A stretch of 41,132 nt of DNA from assembly GCF_000518085.1 (NCBI RefSeq), contig NZ_JACX01000016.1, positions 1 to 41,132 of the forward strand, in the 5' to 3' direction. The DNA comes from Bartonella grahamii ATCC 700132. GTDB lineage: Bacteria > Pseudomonadota > Alphaproteobacteria > Rhizobiales > Rhizobiaceae. This document shows positions 34,301-41,132 of this stretch, piece by piece (within the stretch, counting starts at the first letter, position 1; each line of letters opens with the position of its first letter). Both the position numbers and the translations under genes were made by a program. The notes beneath the pieces are model-generated. The model did no database searches. It saw only the letters and a list, made by a program, of their open reading frames with translations, and was not told the origin of the DNA.

Positions 34301-36268
34301 ATGACCATGAGCACAATTTTTGAAATCAAACAAAAACTTATCTCACAAGCAGATAGAATAGCAGAAATGCTTCTTCCCAAAGGGCACAAACGAGGCAACA
34401 ATTGGATTGTAGGCAACACACGTGGTGAAGCGGGTCAAAGTTTATCAATTTGCTTGAGTGGGAGTAAAGCAGGACTCTGGTATGACTTTGCAGAAGGCAC
34501 TGGAGGAGATCTTTTAGACCTTTGGTGTGAAGTCAAAGGCATTAGCCTCTCTCAAGCATTAGAAGAAGCACGCGCGACTCTCAATCTGACACGCCCCAAA
34601 CCCTTTATGGTCCCTCATCGTTCCTATCGCCGTCCACCGGTTCCTAAAGGGCAGCCCCCGCAGAATCTGGTAAAAAACTATCTCCACAAAGAACGCCACA
34701 TTCCTCTAGAGGTTATAAAGCGTTACCGCATAGGAGAAAATGGTGACAAAATCATTTTCCCCTTTTATAAACCCAATGGCACGCTTGCTCTAGTCAAAGA
34801 ACGGCTCGCGCAAGCGGGAGCAAAAACCAAACCAACCGCTTCCCAATGTGAACCGATTTTGTTTGGTTGGCAAGCCCTTTGCTCTCCCCAAAACACCCCC
34901 TCAACCAACCCCGCCTCCACACACGCATCCCAAAATACACCCTCAACCAACCCCGCCTCTACACAGGCATCCCAAAATACACCCTCAACCAACCCCGCCT
35001 CTACACACGCATCCCAGCATGTGCCCTTAATGGAGTGCGCGCCATTTCCCACACTTTCTTCAACAAACCGTACAATTGTTATCACTGAAGGAGAAATTGA
35101 TGCGCTATCCTTAGCTGCCTATGGATATCCGGCGGTTTCTGTTCCCTTTGGAGGAGGAAGTGGAGGCAAACACAACTGGATTGAAAATGAATTTGATCAT
35201 TTAGAATCTTTTGAAACGATTTTTTTAGCCACCGATATGGACCAGCCCGGAGAAGAAGCAGCCCGTGAAATTGCCAGCAGGCTTGGGCGTCACCGTTGCT
35301 ACCGTGTACGTTTACCCCACAAAGATGCCAATGACTGTTTAACCGCAGGAATTGATAGAGCCACCATAAAAGCCGCCTTTTCCTCAGCACAAAGCTTTGC
35401 ACCAGAAGGTTTACGGCGCGCCTCAGACTATAAAGATCAAGTAATAGGGCTTTTTTGGCCAGAGCCTGAAAAACATCTTGGTTATACGGTTCCCTATCCT
35501 AAACTGAAAGACAAATTGCATTTCCGCCCAGCAGAATTAACGCTTTGGAGTGGTGCCAGTGGTGCAGGTAAAAGCCAATTGTTATCAGACTGTATTCCCC
35601 ATTGGATTGCGCAAAAAAGTCGCCTTTGCTTAGCGTCTCTAGAAATGAAAGGAGAACAATCTTTACGGCGTTTAACCAAACAAACAGGCGGCTTAGAAAA
35701 GCCTACAAAAGAGACGATTGAACGGATTCTTCATTTTTTAGACGATGGGCTTATTCTTTATGAACATGTTGGCAAATCAAGCGTTGACACCTTGCTTGAT
35801 GTCTTTGACTATTGTCGTGCGCGCTATGGCTGCGATCAATTTATCATCGACAGTCTCATGCGGCTTGGCATTGCCTCTGATGATTATGCAAAACAAGAAC
35901 AAGCGGTTTATAAAATGGTTGATTGGGCTGTTTTAAACAGTGTGCATATTCACCTTGTAGCCCATGCCCGCAAAGGCGGTCTGGATAAAGATATCCCCAG
36001 CACAGAAGACATTAAAGGCGCCTCAGAGATTGGTGCCAATGCCTTTAATATCATCACCATTTGGCGCAATCGATCCTTAGAAGACAAAATCTTTGCCGCC
36101 TCTCTCGCACAAGAAAAAGCAGATTTAGCCAAACGCCCTGGCGTCATTATGAATATTGCCAAACAACGTTCTGGTGATTTTGAAGGCAAAATAGGGCTCT
36201 GGTTTGATCCTCAAACCTACCGCTATCGCTGTTCTTTTGAACAATCATTCCCTCGACGTTATCTGTAA
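34301..36268 (+). CDS. Phage primase-helicase (Toprim + RecA-like/DnaB)
   Basis: A protein of about 655 residues, like T7 gp4-type enzymes. Residues about 30-100: a CHC2-like region without cysteines (GLWYDFAEGTGGDLLDL). About 260-350: Toprim with VITEGEIDALSLAAYG, ATDMDQPGEEAA and KDANDCL. About 385-655: DnaB-type helicase with Walker A GASGAGKSQLL, LASLEMKG, QFIIDSLMRLG (Walker B) and VAHARK. It opens replication forks and possibly primes them. Between primase parts lies a run of three 14-residue repeats (SQNTPSTNPASTHA). ATG 34,301 (or 34,307) is preferred; a TTG further up is unlikely. No clear ribosome binding site. Works with the DUF1376 protein as the replication core of the phage-derived module. 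Confidence 0.9.
   Translation: MTMSTIFEIKQKLISQADRIAEMLLPKGHKRGNNWIVGNTRGEAGQSLSICLSGSKAGLWYDFAEGTGGDLLDLWCEVKGISLSQALEEARATLNLTRPKPFMVPHRSYRRPPVPKGQPPQNLVKNYLHKERHIPLEVIKRYRIGENGDKIIFPFYKPNGTLALVKERLAQAGAKTKPTASQCEPILFGWQALCSPQNTPSTNPASTHASQNTPSTNPASTQASQNTPSTNPASTHASQHVPLMECAPFPTLSSTNRTIVITEGEIDALSLAAYGYPAVSVPFGGGSGGKHNWIENEFDHLESFETIFLATDMDQPGEEAAREIASRLGRHRCYRVRLPHKDANDCLTAGIDRATIKAAFSSAQSFAPEGLRRASDYKDQVIGLFWPEPEKHLGYTVPYPKLKDKLHFRPAELTLWSGASGAGKSQLLSDCIPHWIAQKSRLCLASLEMKGEQSLRRLTKQTGGLEKPTKETIERILHFLDDGLILYEHVGKSSVDTLLDVFDYCRARYGCDQFIIDSLMRLGIASDDYAKQEQAVYKMVDWAVLNSVHIHLVAHARKGGLDKDIPSTEDIKGASEIGANAFNIITIWRNRSLEDKIFAASLAQEKADLAKRPGVIMNIAKQRSGDFEGKIGLWFDPQTYRYRCSFEQSFPRRYL
34893..35018 (+). 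repeat. 42-bp in-frame minisatellite in the primase-helicase gene
   Basis: Three units of 42 bp, each with AACCAACCCCGCCTC and ACGCATCCCA or AGGCATCCCA, give the 14-residue repeat. It is inserted just before the Toprim motif VITEGEIDAL, in what would be a surface loop. The length is a multiple of three, so copy-number change keeps the frame. Confidence 0.9.
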
Positions 36269-36612
36269 TGCTCCATAAACCCCACTCTCTTTAAAAACGC
36301 CTCCGCCTTCACACGCGCACGCCTTGCTCCCACATAAACAACAGGAAGGATAAATCCACAAATGATAAAAAACACCCAATCCTTCGAGAACCAAAGCCAG
36401 CCCAACCCTAGATTCTCTGCTCCCAAAAGCAAACAAAAAAAGATCGCTCCAACAACGGCGCAAAACACCAGCCCCTTCAATAGCCACAAACAACGCGTCA
36501 GCACCCCATCTTGCCGCCCCCTCATATGCAAAATCAAGAACCACTCCAACACTACAGCAAACACGATCCCTATCAAGGACAGGAGTCCCCACGGTATATC
36601 CATACTCTCCAT
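36259..36612 (-). CDS. Membrane-repeat protein E
   Basis: A 117-residue membrane protein, last of a five-gene - strand cluster. Hydrophobic units: about 8-27, 45-63 (LLKGLVFCAVVGAIFFCLLL) and 78-96 (DWVFFIICGFILPVVYVGAR). It shares with proteins A and C the terminal module GAENLGL-x-WLWFS(N/K)-x-x-VF…G(A/V)RRAR. A basic C-terminus (RRARVKAEAFLKRVGF) faces the next unit position. Its 3' end overlaps nothing; it converges with the primase-helicase gene (10 bp overlap-free). ATG 36,612 or 36,603 are both possible. Confidence 0.6.
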   Translation of the reverse strand: MESMDIPWGLLSLIGIVFAVVLEWFLILHMRGRQDGVLTRCLWLLKGLVFCAVVGAIFFCLLLGAENLGLGWLWFSKDWVFFIICGFILPVVYVGARRARVKAEAFLKRVGFMEHYR

Positions 36613-36615
36613 TCC

Positions 36616-36816
36616 CTAAAAGAGCCAAAAAAAGACGACTCCTAAAATGCAGTAAAACAGTACTTCCTTCAAAAAGAGGGAAATACCAAAAATACAATAA
36701 AACGCCACCCGCCACCAAGGAATATCGAAGCGCTTAGAAAGCCTATAAGTACCAATAACGACAACAATAAAAAGGTAGGAAAACACCAACAACAAAAAAA
36801 ACAAATCGTTCGACAT
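36616..36816 (-). CDS. Membrane-repeat protein D (short)
   Basis: 66 residues starting MSNDLFFLLLVFSYLFIVVV, then GTYRLSKRFDIPWWRVAFYC and a second hydrophobic end. The MSND start is shared with protein C, as is the sequence just upstream, so C and D are tandem paralogues; D is cut short after about two units. Three bases separate it from gene E. The ribosome binding site is poor (GGTATGTG). Confidence 0.5.
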   Translation of the reverse strand: MSNDLFFLLLVFSYLFIVVVIGTYRLSKRFDIPWWRVAFYCIFGISLFLKEVLFYCILGVVFFWLF

Positions 36817-36868
36817 CACATACCAGCAAGCACATCAAAGGTCACACCCATGGAGAAAAAAACACCAC

Positions 36869-37552
36869 CTACCTCAAGAACCAAGCCCCTAGAACACGCG
36901 CACGCCTTACACCCTGATAAATCAAAGGAAAAAGAAATCCAAAAATAAAGAGAAACACCCTCTCATTCGAGAACCAAAGCCAGCTCAACCCTAGATTCTC
37001 TGCTCCCACACGAGTAAAAAAAAGGATTAGTGCCAAAATGCAGCAAAACAGCACAAAATTCAAAGAACGCAACAACCTCTGTAACACCGTATCACTTTGC
37101 TCGCGTATAAAGAACCCCAAGAGCACTTTCAACAATACAGTCAAGAGCAATCCCTTTAAGAATACCGCCCTTATGCTATCCATATCCCTGACACCCACAG
37201 CAGCAAACCACAGGATAAAGCCCATCATGCAACAAAACATAACCGCCTTTACGAACACTTGCCCCGCCACAGGCATGCTCTTGACGCCCAGATGCACCAA
37301 ACCAAGGACAGTTGCAAAAATGCAAGAAAACACCGCCCCCTTCAAGAGCAGCTCCCCGTCAACAGCGCGCCTGCCCACGCCCACATAAACAAAACCCAAA
37401 TAGGTGGCAACAATGCCATAAAGCACCACCCACCTCCAAAACATCCACCCTGTAACAGAGCGACGCTTTGCTCCCTCATAAATAAAAATCAAGGCAAGAG
37501 CAAAAATGCAGAAAAACCCAAAAAACAGCCAAAACATCACATCGTTCGACAT
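36869..37552 (-). CDS. Membrane-repeat protein C (seven units)
   Basis: A 227-residue protein made of about seven successive units of 30-33 residues, each one membrane helix and a short basic or polar linker. Representative units: GWMFWRWVVLYGIVATYLGF, ELLLKGAVFSCIFATVLGLV, QVFVKAVMFCCMMGFILWFA, AVFLKGLLLTVLLKVLLGFF. The pattern is F-L-K-x-x-V-F-x-C-I at the helix start and G-V-x-x-x-x-V-x-G in the linker. The last unit is ENLGLSWLWFSNERVFLFIFG. ATG 37,552 follows AGAGGGG at six bases, a good site. No known family was recognised; the unit-by-unit repeat is clear from reading the protein. Confidence 0.65.
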   Translation of the reverse strand: MSNDVMFWLFFGFFCIFALALIFIYEGAKRRSVTGWMFWRWVVLYGIVATYLGFVYVGVGRRAVDGELLLKGAVFSCIFATVLGLVHLGVKSMPVAGQVFVKAVMFCCMMGFILWFAAVGVRDMDSIRAVFLKGLLLTVLLKVLLGFFIREQSDTVLQRLLRSLNFVLFCCILALILFFTRVGAENLGLSWLWFSNERVFLFIFGFLFPLIYQGVRRARVLGAWFLR

Positions 37553-37576
37553 CAAATACCCCTCTCAGAAAGAACA

Positions 37577-37852
37577 TCAAAGACCACGCCCGTGGGGAAG
37601 AGAAATGCTCATTCTTTTTAAGCCCCCCAACAGTACACGCATACACCGTATCCCCTCCAGAGCAAAAAAAGGAACAAGTCCAATAGTGCCTGCAAACACT
37701 CCATTATTCGAGATCACAAACCAGCGAACCCCCATATGCTTAGCGCCATTATACGCCAATCCAACAACAGCTCCAACAACACAGGAAAAAACCACTAACT
37801 TCAAAAAAGACACCCCACGCGATATCCCCTTACCCCGCATCCTCATAAGCAA
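37577..37852 (-). pseudogene. Membrane-repeat gene B, truncated and frameshifted
   Basis: The open part (91 residues from a TTG, or ATG 37,846) contains two units: SRGVSFLKLVVFSCVVGAVV and WFVISNNGVFAGTIGLVPFF. Just upstream, in another frame, SFAAFLAWSLIFAYEDAG aligns with CIFALALIFIYEGAKRR of protein C, so a frameshift near 37,840 separates a first helix from the rest. It begins directly after the stop of gene A, which suggests a deletion that joined the two. Confidence 0.55.
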
Positions 37853-37886
37853 AGATCAGGGACCATGCCAAAAATGCAGCAAAAGA

Positions 37887-38393
37887 TCAATCCTTTTCAA
37901 AGAATGAAAGCCTAAACCCAAGACGCTTCGCCCCACGATAAATAAGCCCAAGGACAAGACCAAAGACAACGCCAAAAAGCATGTGAAACACCCACCTGTT
38001 TGAGAACCACACCTCAGCCAAACCAAGATGCTCGGCTTTCTTATAAATAAAATCAGTGACAGCAGCCAAAATGAAGCTCAACACCACCATCTTGAAGAAC
38101 AAACCCTTTTTTACACCACGCCGCTGCATTACTTCATAACCCAACATAAGAAAAATGCCGAGAGTGCCATAAAATACCACAGCCCGTAAAAATACTCCCC
38201 ACGTCATCCCCAACGCCTTCATTTCCATATAAACAGACACAAAGACAACAACCACAATGCAGAAAAATACCAGTCTTTTCAAAGACAAAACACCCCTCTT
38301 TTCAAGAGCCAAGTCCATGGGGCTCCCCCACACAAGCCCAACAGTCCAAGTCACCCCCAAGAGCGCACAACCCCCACGCACACTCCAACACAT
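37887..38393 (-). CDS. Membrane-repeat protein A
   Basis: A 168-residue protein, first of the cluster. After a 40-residue non-repeat N-terminus come units LSLKRLVFFCIVVVVFVSVY, GVFLRAVVFYGTLGIFLMLG, GLFFKMVVLSFILAAVTDFI and the terminal module EHLGLAEVWFSNRWVFHMLF followed by YRGAKRLGFR. GAGG five bases before the ATG supports the start. The promoter must lie in the 85 bp shared with the divergent DUF6456-like gene. All five genes of the cluster point the same way with small gaps. Confidence 0.62.
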   Translation of the reverse strand: MCWSVRGGCALLGVTWTVGLVWGSPMDLALEKRGVLSLKRLVFFCIVVVVFVSVYMEMKALGMTWGVFLRAVVFYGTLGIFLMLGYEVMQRRGVKKGLFFKMVVLSFILAAVTDFIYKKAEHLGLAEVWFSNRWVFHMLFGVVFGLVLGLIYRGAKRLGFRLSFFEKD

Positions 38394-38478
38394 GTCTTCC
38401 TCTCATCCCCCTGTTTTGCCTAGAGCAAGCAACATTTTTTAAAAACGAGAAGCAAACGATAATTTTTAAGGAGATGAT

Positions 38479-39048
38479 ATGACCCATCAAGAGAGAAAAA
38501 ATACGCAAACCTGCCCGCTTGACCATCAAGATAAAGGAAGGCACATTGGTCATTTAAAGGCGCAAGAAATCCCTGTTGAAACGAGCAATCCTTATTTTCA
38601 ACCCAATCATCCAGAAAACTCCAGCAATCCACGTACCATCAATGCCATTGCCAATGCACAAAGCCATCCCATTGCACTTTTATATGCGAAAGGACATCTC
38701 AGCAAAGCCCAATATAAAGCGGCAGAACGTTTTTATTTTTACTGGCGTCAAAGCCAAGCCGATCTCCACATGAGCCTTGACTATACCCGTGAAAAGGTTT
38801 CCTGTAGCCAAGGGTACACACACCCCATTGAACGTCAAATAGAAGCCTCCAATCATTTAAGAACAATCAAAGTACAACTGGGTATTCTTGGCTATTCACT
38901 GCTTGAACGCGTTATCGGCCATGGACAAGCAATCAAAGAATTAAGTTCTTCAAAACGCAAACAAAATTCCCTTGCCGATCATTTACGAGATTGTTTAGAC
39001 TTGTTAGCATTTCATTGGGGATACGCAAACCATAAACATTCTGAATAA
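38479..39048 (+). CDS. DUF6456-like phage protein
   Basis: A 189-residue protein. The N-terminal third is polar and variable; the C-terminal part has HLSKAQYKAAERFYFYWRQS (about 73-92), LLERVIGHGQAIKELSSS (about 140-157) and LRDCLDLLAFHWGY near the end. The sequence of these three helices matches the layout of DUF6456, a domain seen in alphaproteobacterial phage regions near replication genes. AAGGAG stands five bases before the ATG. Function unknown. Divergent from the membrane-repeat cluster. Confidence 0.7.
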   Translation: MTHQERKNTQTCPLDHQDKGRHIGHLKAQEIPVETSNPYFQPNHPENSSNPRTINAIANAQSHPIALLYAKGHLSKAQYKAAERFYFYWRQSQADLHMSLDYTREKVSCSQGYTHPIERQIEASNHLRTIKVQLGILGYSLLERVIGHGQAIKELSSSKRKQNSLADHLRDCLDLLAFHWGYANHKHSE

Positions 39049-39579
39049 TCCCCCTCCTCGCCATTCAAATCTGCCCCCCATGTTGCTGCGCCTTCTAAAG
39101 CCCCCCACACCGCTTAATCATCCAGCAGCTTCCCCCCCACCTCTTCCATCACCTCACCCCCACAACACCCCAAAGGACAATACTTCACCCCCACACATAC
39201 TCAAAATACACTCCGCACCCTTAAAAACAAAAATCCTTCCCCCACACCAGTCCTGTAATCATGAGATGCTTTTACGTTTATTCGTTTTTTATTGAAGAAT
39301 AAGTCTTGTTCAAGATGCTTGCATGCATCATAACAGCTTTAAATACAATTTAATTGTTTAATTAATGTCGAGTCTCAAAATAAATATTCATTAATTTTGA
39401 ATGCAAAATGACACAATTTTCTTTTTTGTAAAAAGTATTTTTTATATTGATATCTTTTGAATTCTCTGCTAATCATGATGTAATAGTTTTGTAAGTATGA
39501 ATTTGTGGATTGAATACGGTCTTTTAAATTCATTTTTTTAATATGTCCTACTAGTCGATGTTAAAATTCTCCTGCTTCT
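39049..39579. other. Spacer with AT-rich segment
   Basis: C-rich for 200 bases, then very AT-rich from 39,300 to 39,570 (TTTAATTGTTTAATTAATG and similar). No gene. A TTGAAT…TAATAG promoter-like pair (about 39,457-39,486) precedes the terminator at 39,580, so a small RNA of about 115 bases is possible. An AT-rich segment beside replication genes could also be an origin. Confidence 0.45.
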
Positions 39580-39610
39580 AGTCCTCTGATTACAACAGAG
39601 GACTTTTTTT
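39580..39610 (+). terminator. Strong orphan Rho-independent terminator
   Basis: AGTCCTCTG (39,580-39,588), loop ATTACAA, CAGAGGACT (39,596-39,604), then T7. Nine perfect pairs with U-run. The nearest + strand gene ends 530 bp upstream. Confidence 0.85.
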
Positions 39611-40054
39611 ATGACTATATTATCTTCAATCGCTCTCTTAAGAGCTTTGTTATATTCCTCCATAAGATATCCCCACAAAATAGATCATTTTTTTATCAAA
39701 TTGACTTGCGTTCCATCCTCAAAAAACAAAGATTTAACCTAAGTCAGATCTACAAACAGCTTGTATACACGTCCTTCTTGGTTTTCCATTCACTCTTGGC
39801 TTCTATTCAGAATTTTCAGCTCAACTCAAGCCACGACAAAACAAGCTCTGCCCTAAAGATCCACCACGCCCTTAAAAAACACTTCAATATATCCAAGGCG
39901 GCTGGCTCTCATATCACCAAACCGCAAATGACAGTGTTTTACGACATAACAGAATGACTTATATTTAATGACTTTCTTTATTCTGTAGCCCACCAACAGG
40001 TTGATACATCACGACAACATATTGATTTATAATTATAATCACCCGTTCTTCATA
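39611..40054. other. Region without a convincing gene
   Basis: An 83-codon frame at 39,706-39,957 has no ribosome binding site and begins at a poor context. Its product (LNSSHDKTSSALKIHHALKK) is not obviously low complexity, but nothing supports it. Nothing else was seen. Confidence 0.4.
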
Positions 40055-40098
40055 TTAAAATGAGAGACCCGAATATCATAGGGATTCTCTCATTTTAA
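40055..40098. terminator. Long palindrome, possible bidirectional terminator
   Basis: TTAAAATGAGAGA (40,055-40,067) pairs without mismatch with TCTCTCATTTTAA (40,086-40,098); inside, CCC and GGG can add three pairs. Both strands have T-rich sequence at the stem base, so it could end transcription from either side. Confidence 0.6.
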
Positions 40099-41132
40099 AT
40101 TTATTTCATATTGCAACAATCAACGCCGTGTCTTTTACACGTTACAACATGAGAGACATATGAAATAAAACACTTCAAAGATTAAAGAATCAAAATGCCT
40201 CTTATGAACACGCTCAAGAGCCAAAGCCTGTCATCACATTAGGCACTAGAATAGTATGATAGTGCTAGCTTTCCCCTTATGAGATTTTAAAGAAGGGCTT
40301 CTCCACTTCACAAGAGATTTCCCCATTATCCTATTCAGCAACATCCCCATTCACCAACATTATTGTGAGATAAGACAATATGATGTTTTTTAAACAAGGA
40401 CGTAAATGTGCAACACAAGTATATTCTGTTTGGAACATTCTGTTTTACGTAAGGCGCGTAAAACCCCATTAAAAAACTGGCATCCCCATGAGAAAAAATC
40501 TAAAGCGTGAGGATAAAAACATGAAGCAAGCGTGATTCCATTCAGCTATTGCTCTTTAACCGTCAAACCGCATAAAACATAGATCTCGGAAAGACGGAGG
40601 GGAGTTTTATCTATAGCACTTCATATTCTTCTCAAATATGTTCATCTTCCTACCTTAAGAGATAAACTAAAAATATATACAACATCTCTCCTAACATCCC
40701 CATTTTCCAACATCCCTCAAGAATCAAACGTTATACAGCTCATTTTTTCATATTATAAAGCACTGTTATTTTAAGGCGGTGTTGAAACAGTTAAAATAAT
40801 TGAAGTGTTTAGCCAACGCCATTAGCGAAGCAAAAAAACAAACTGTTGAAAAGCCGTGCAAATCTTGTGTAAACACAAAAAAAACAAGAAAAAGGCACAA
40901 AAATATCTTAATTTTTATGAAAATATCCAGTGTCTTTTACAATTGTATTGACGAACAACCCTGATCGCATAATCATCTTAAATATTGAGAATAAAGAATG
41001 AATAGCCCTAGCAAATACAACAACCTATCAATAAAAATATAAAAACAAATCTTTTGGTTATCTCTGTTTCTTGTGGAATATGCCTTTCCCTATGGATGCA
41101 TTCTAGCCTCCAAAGAGTGCATTCAATCCATG
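40099..41132. other. Gene-free end of the window
   Basis: About 1 kb of AT-rich DNA with no open frame or RNA recognised. Near the end, TTGTAT/TTGACG and CATAAT (about 40,942-40,973) could be a promoter for a gene beyond the window. Confidence 0.45.

Noticed and set aside
36245-36718. 157-codon - strand frame over membrane-repeat genes D and E
   Set aside because: Cys/Gly/Val-rich shadow in another frame; the frames of D and E carry the repeat pattern shared with A and C.
39706-39957. 83-codon frame
   Set aside because: Poor start context, no neighbour and no recognisable protein features.

Overview
The window reads as a chromosomal segment of a Bartonella species (Alphaproteobacteria, Hyphomicrobiales). 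It is AT-rich and carries typical alphaproteobacterial housekeeping blocks: infA-maf-yacG, purE-purK, rpmJ, 6S RNA beside ygfA and a YmdB-like phosphoesterase, and a small Lys/Arg/Gln-rich gene upstream of murA. It also holds many copies of a Bartonella-specific unit, a structured leader RNA followed by an XRE-type regulator gene. From memory these correspond to the Brt RNA / Trp regulator units described in Bartonella henselae. The species cannot be named from this sequence.

Layout. 1-9.1 kb: five leader/regulator units on the + strand (two reduced to a leader with a 12-13 codon stub), set among C/T-rich duplicated spacers, an MFS transporter, and infA-maf-yacG on the - strand. 9.1-20.6 kb: sparse housekeeping genes (DUF5993-dsbB, purE-purK, rpmJ, a TPR lipoprotein-like or exported protein, 6S RNA, ygfA, YmdB-like) separated by long stretches without genes. 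20.9-26.5 kb: four leader/regulator units on the - strand (three in a 635-bp tandem array, one frameshifted) flanking a lone VirD4/TraG type IV secretion coupling-protein gene and a small membrane-protein gene broken in two homopolymer runs. 26.6-28.5 kb: murA, its small neighbour and tRNA-Thr(GGT). 29.4-39.0 kb: a phage-derived replication and regulation module: YqaJ-type exonuclease, C1-like repressor with two matching operator-like sites, DUF1376 replication protein, primase-helicase, DUF6456-like protein, and inside it a - strand cluster of five proteins built from a repeated ~31-residue membrane unit. 39-41.1 kb: no convincing gene, but a strong orphan terminator and a long palindrome.

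How it may work together. The regulators are nearly identical in their recognition helix, and each unit has the same promoter-like arrangement (TTGCCA-N17-TATACT type). An inverted repeat, AATTTC-N2-GAAATT, lies inside the promoter spacer, which suggests shared autoregulation. The leader can fold in mutually exclusive ways that involve the ribosome binding site. The phage module resembles the phage-derived origin region that drives run-off replication beside the Bartonella gene transfer agent; this is an inference from gene content, as no capsid genes are present here.

A recurring theme is local duplication of gene ends. The 5' ends of the MFS gene, purK and ygfA and the 3' end of the DUF1376 gene all have decaying copies next to them, and short in-frame repeats occur inside maf, purK and the primase-helicase gene.
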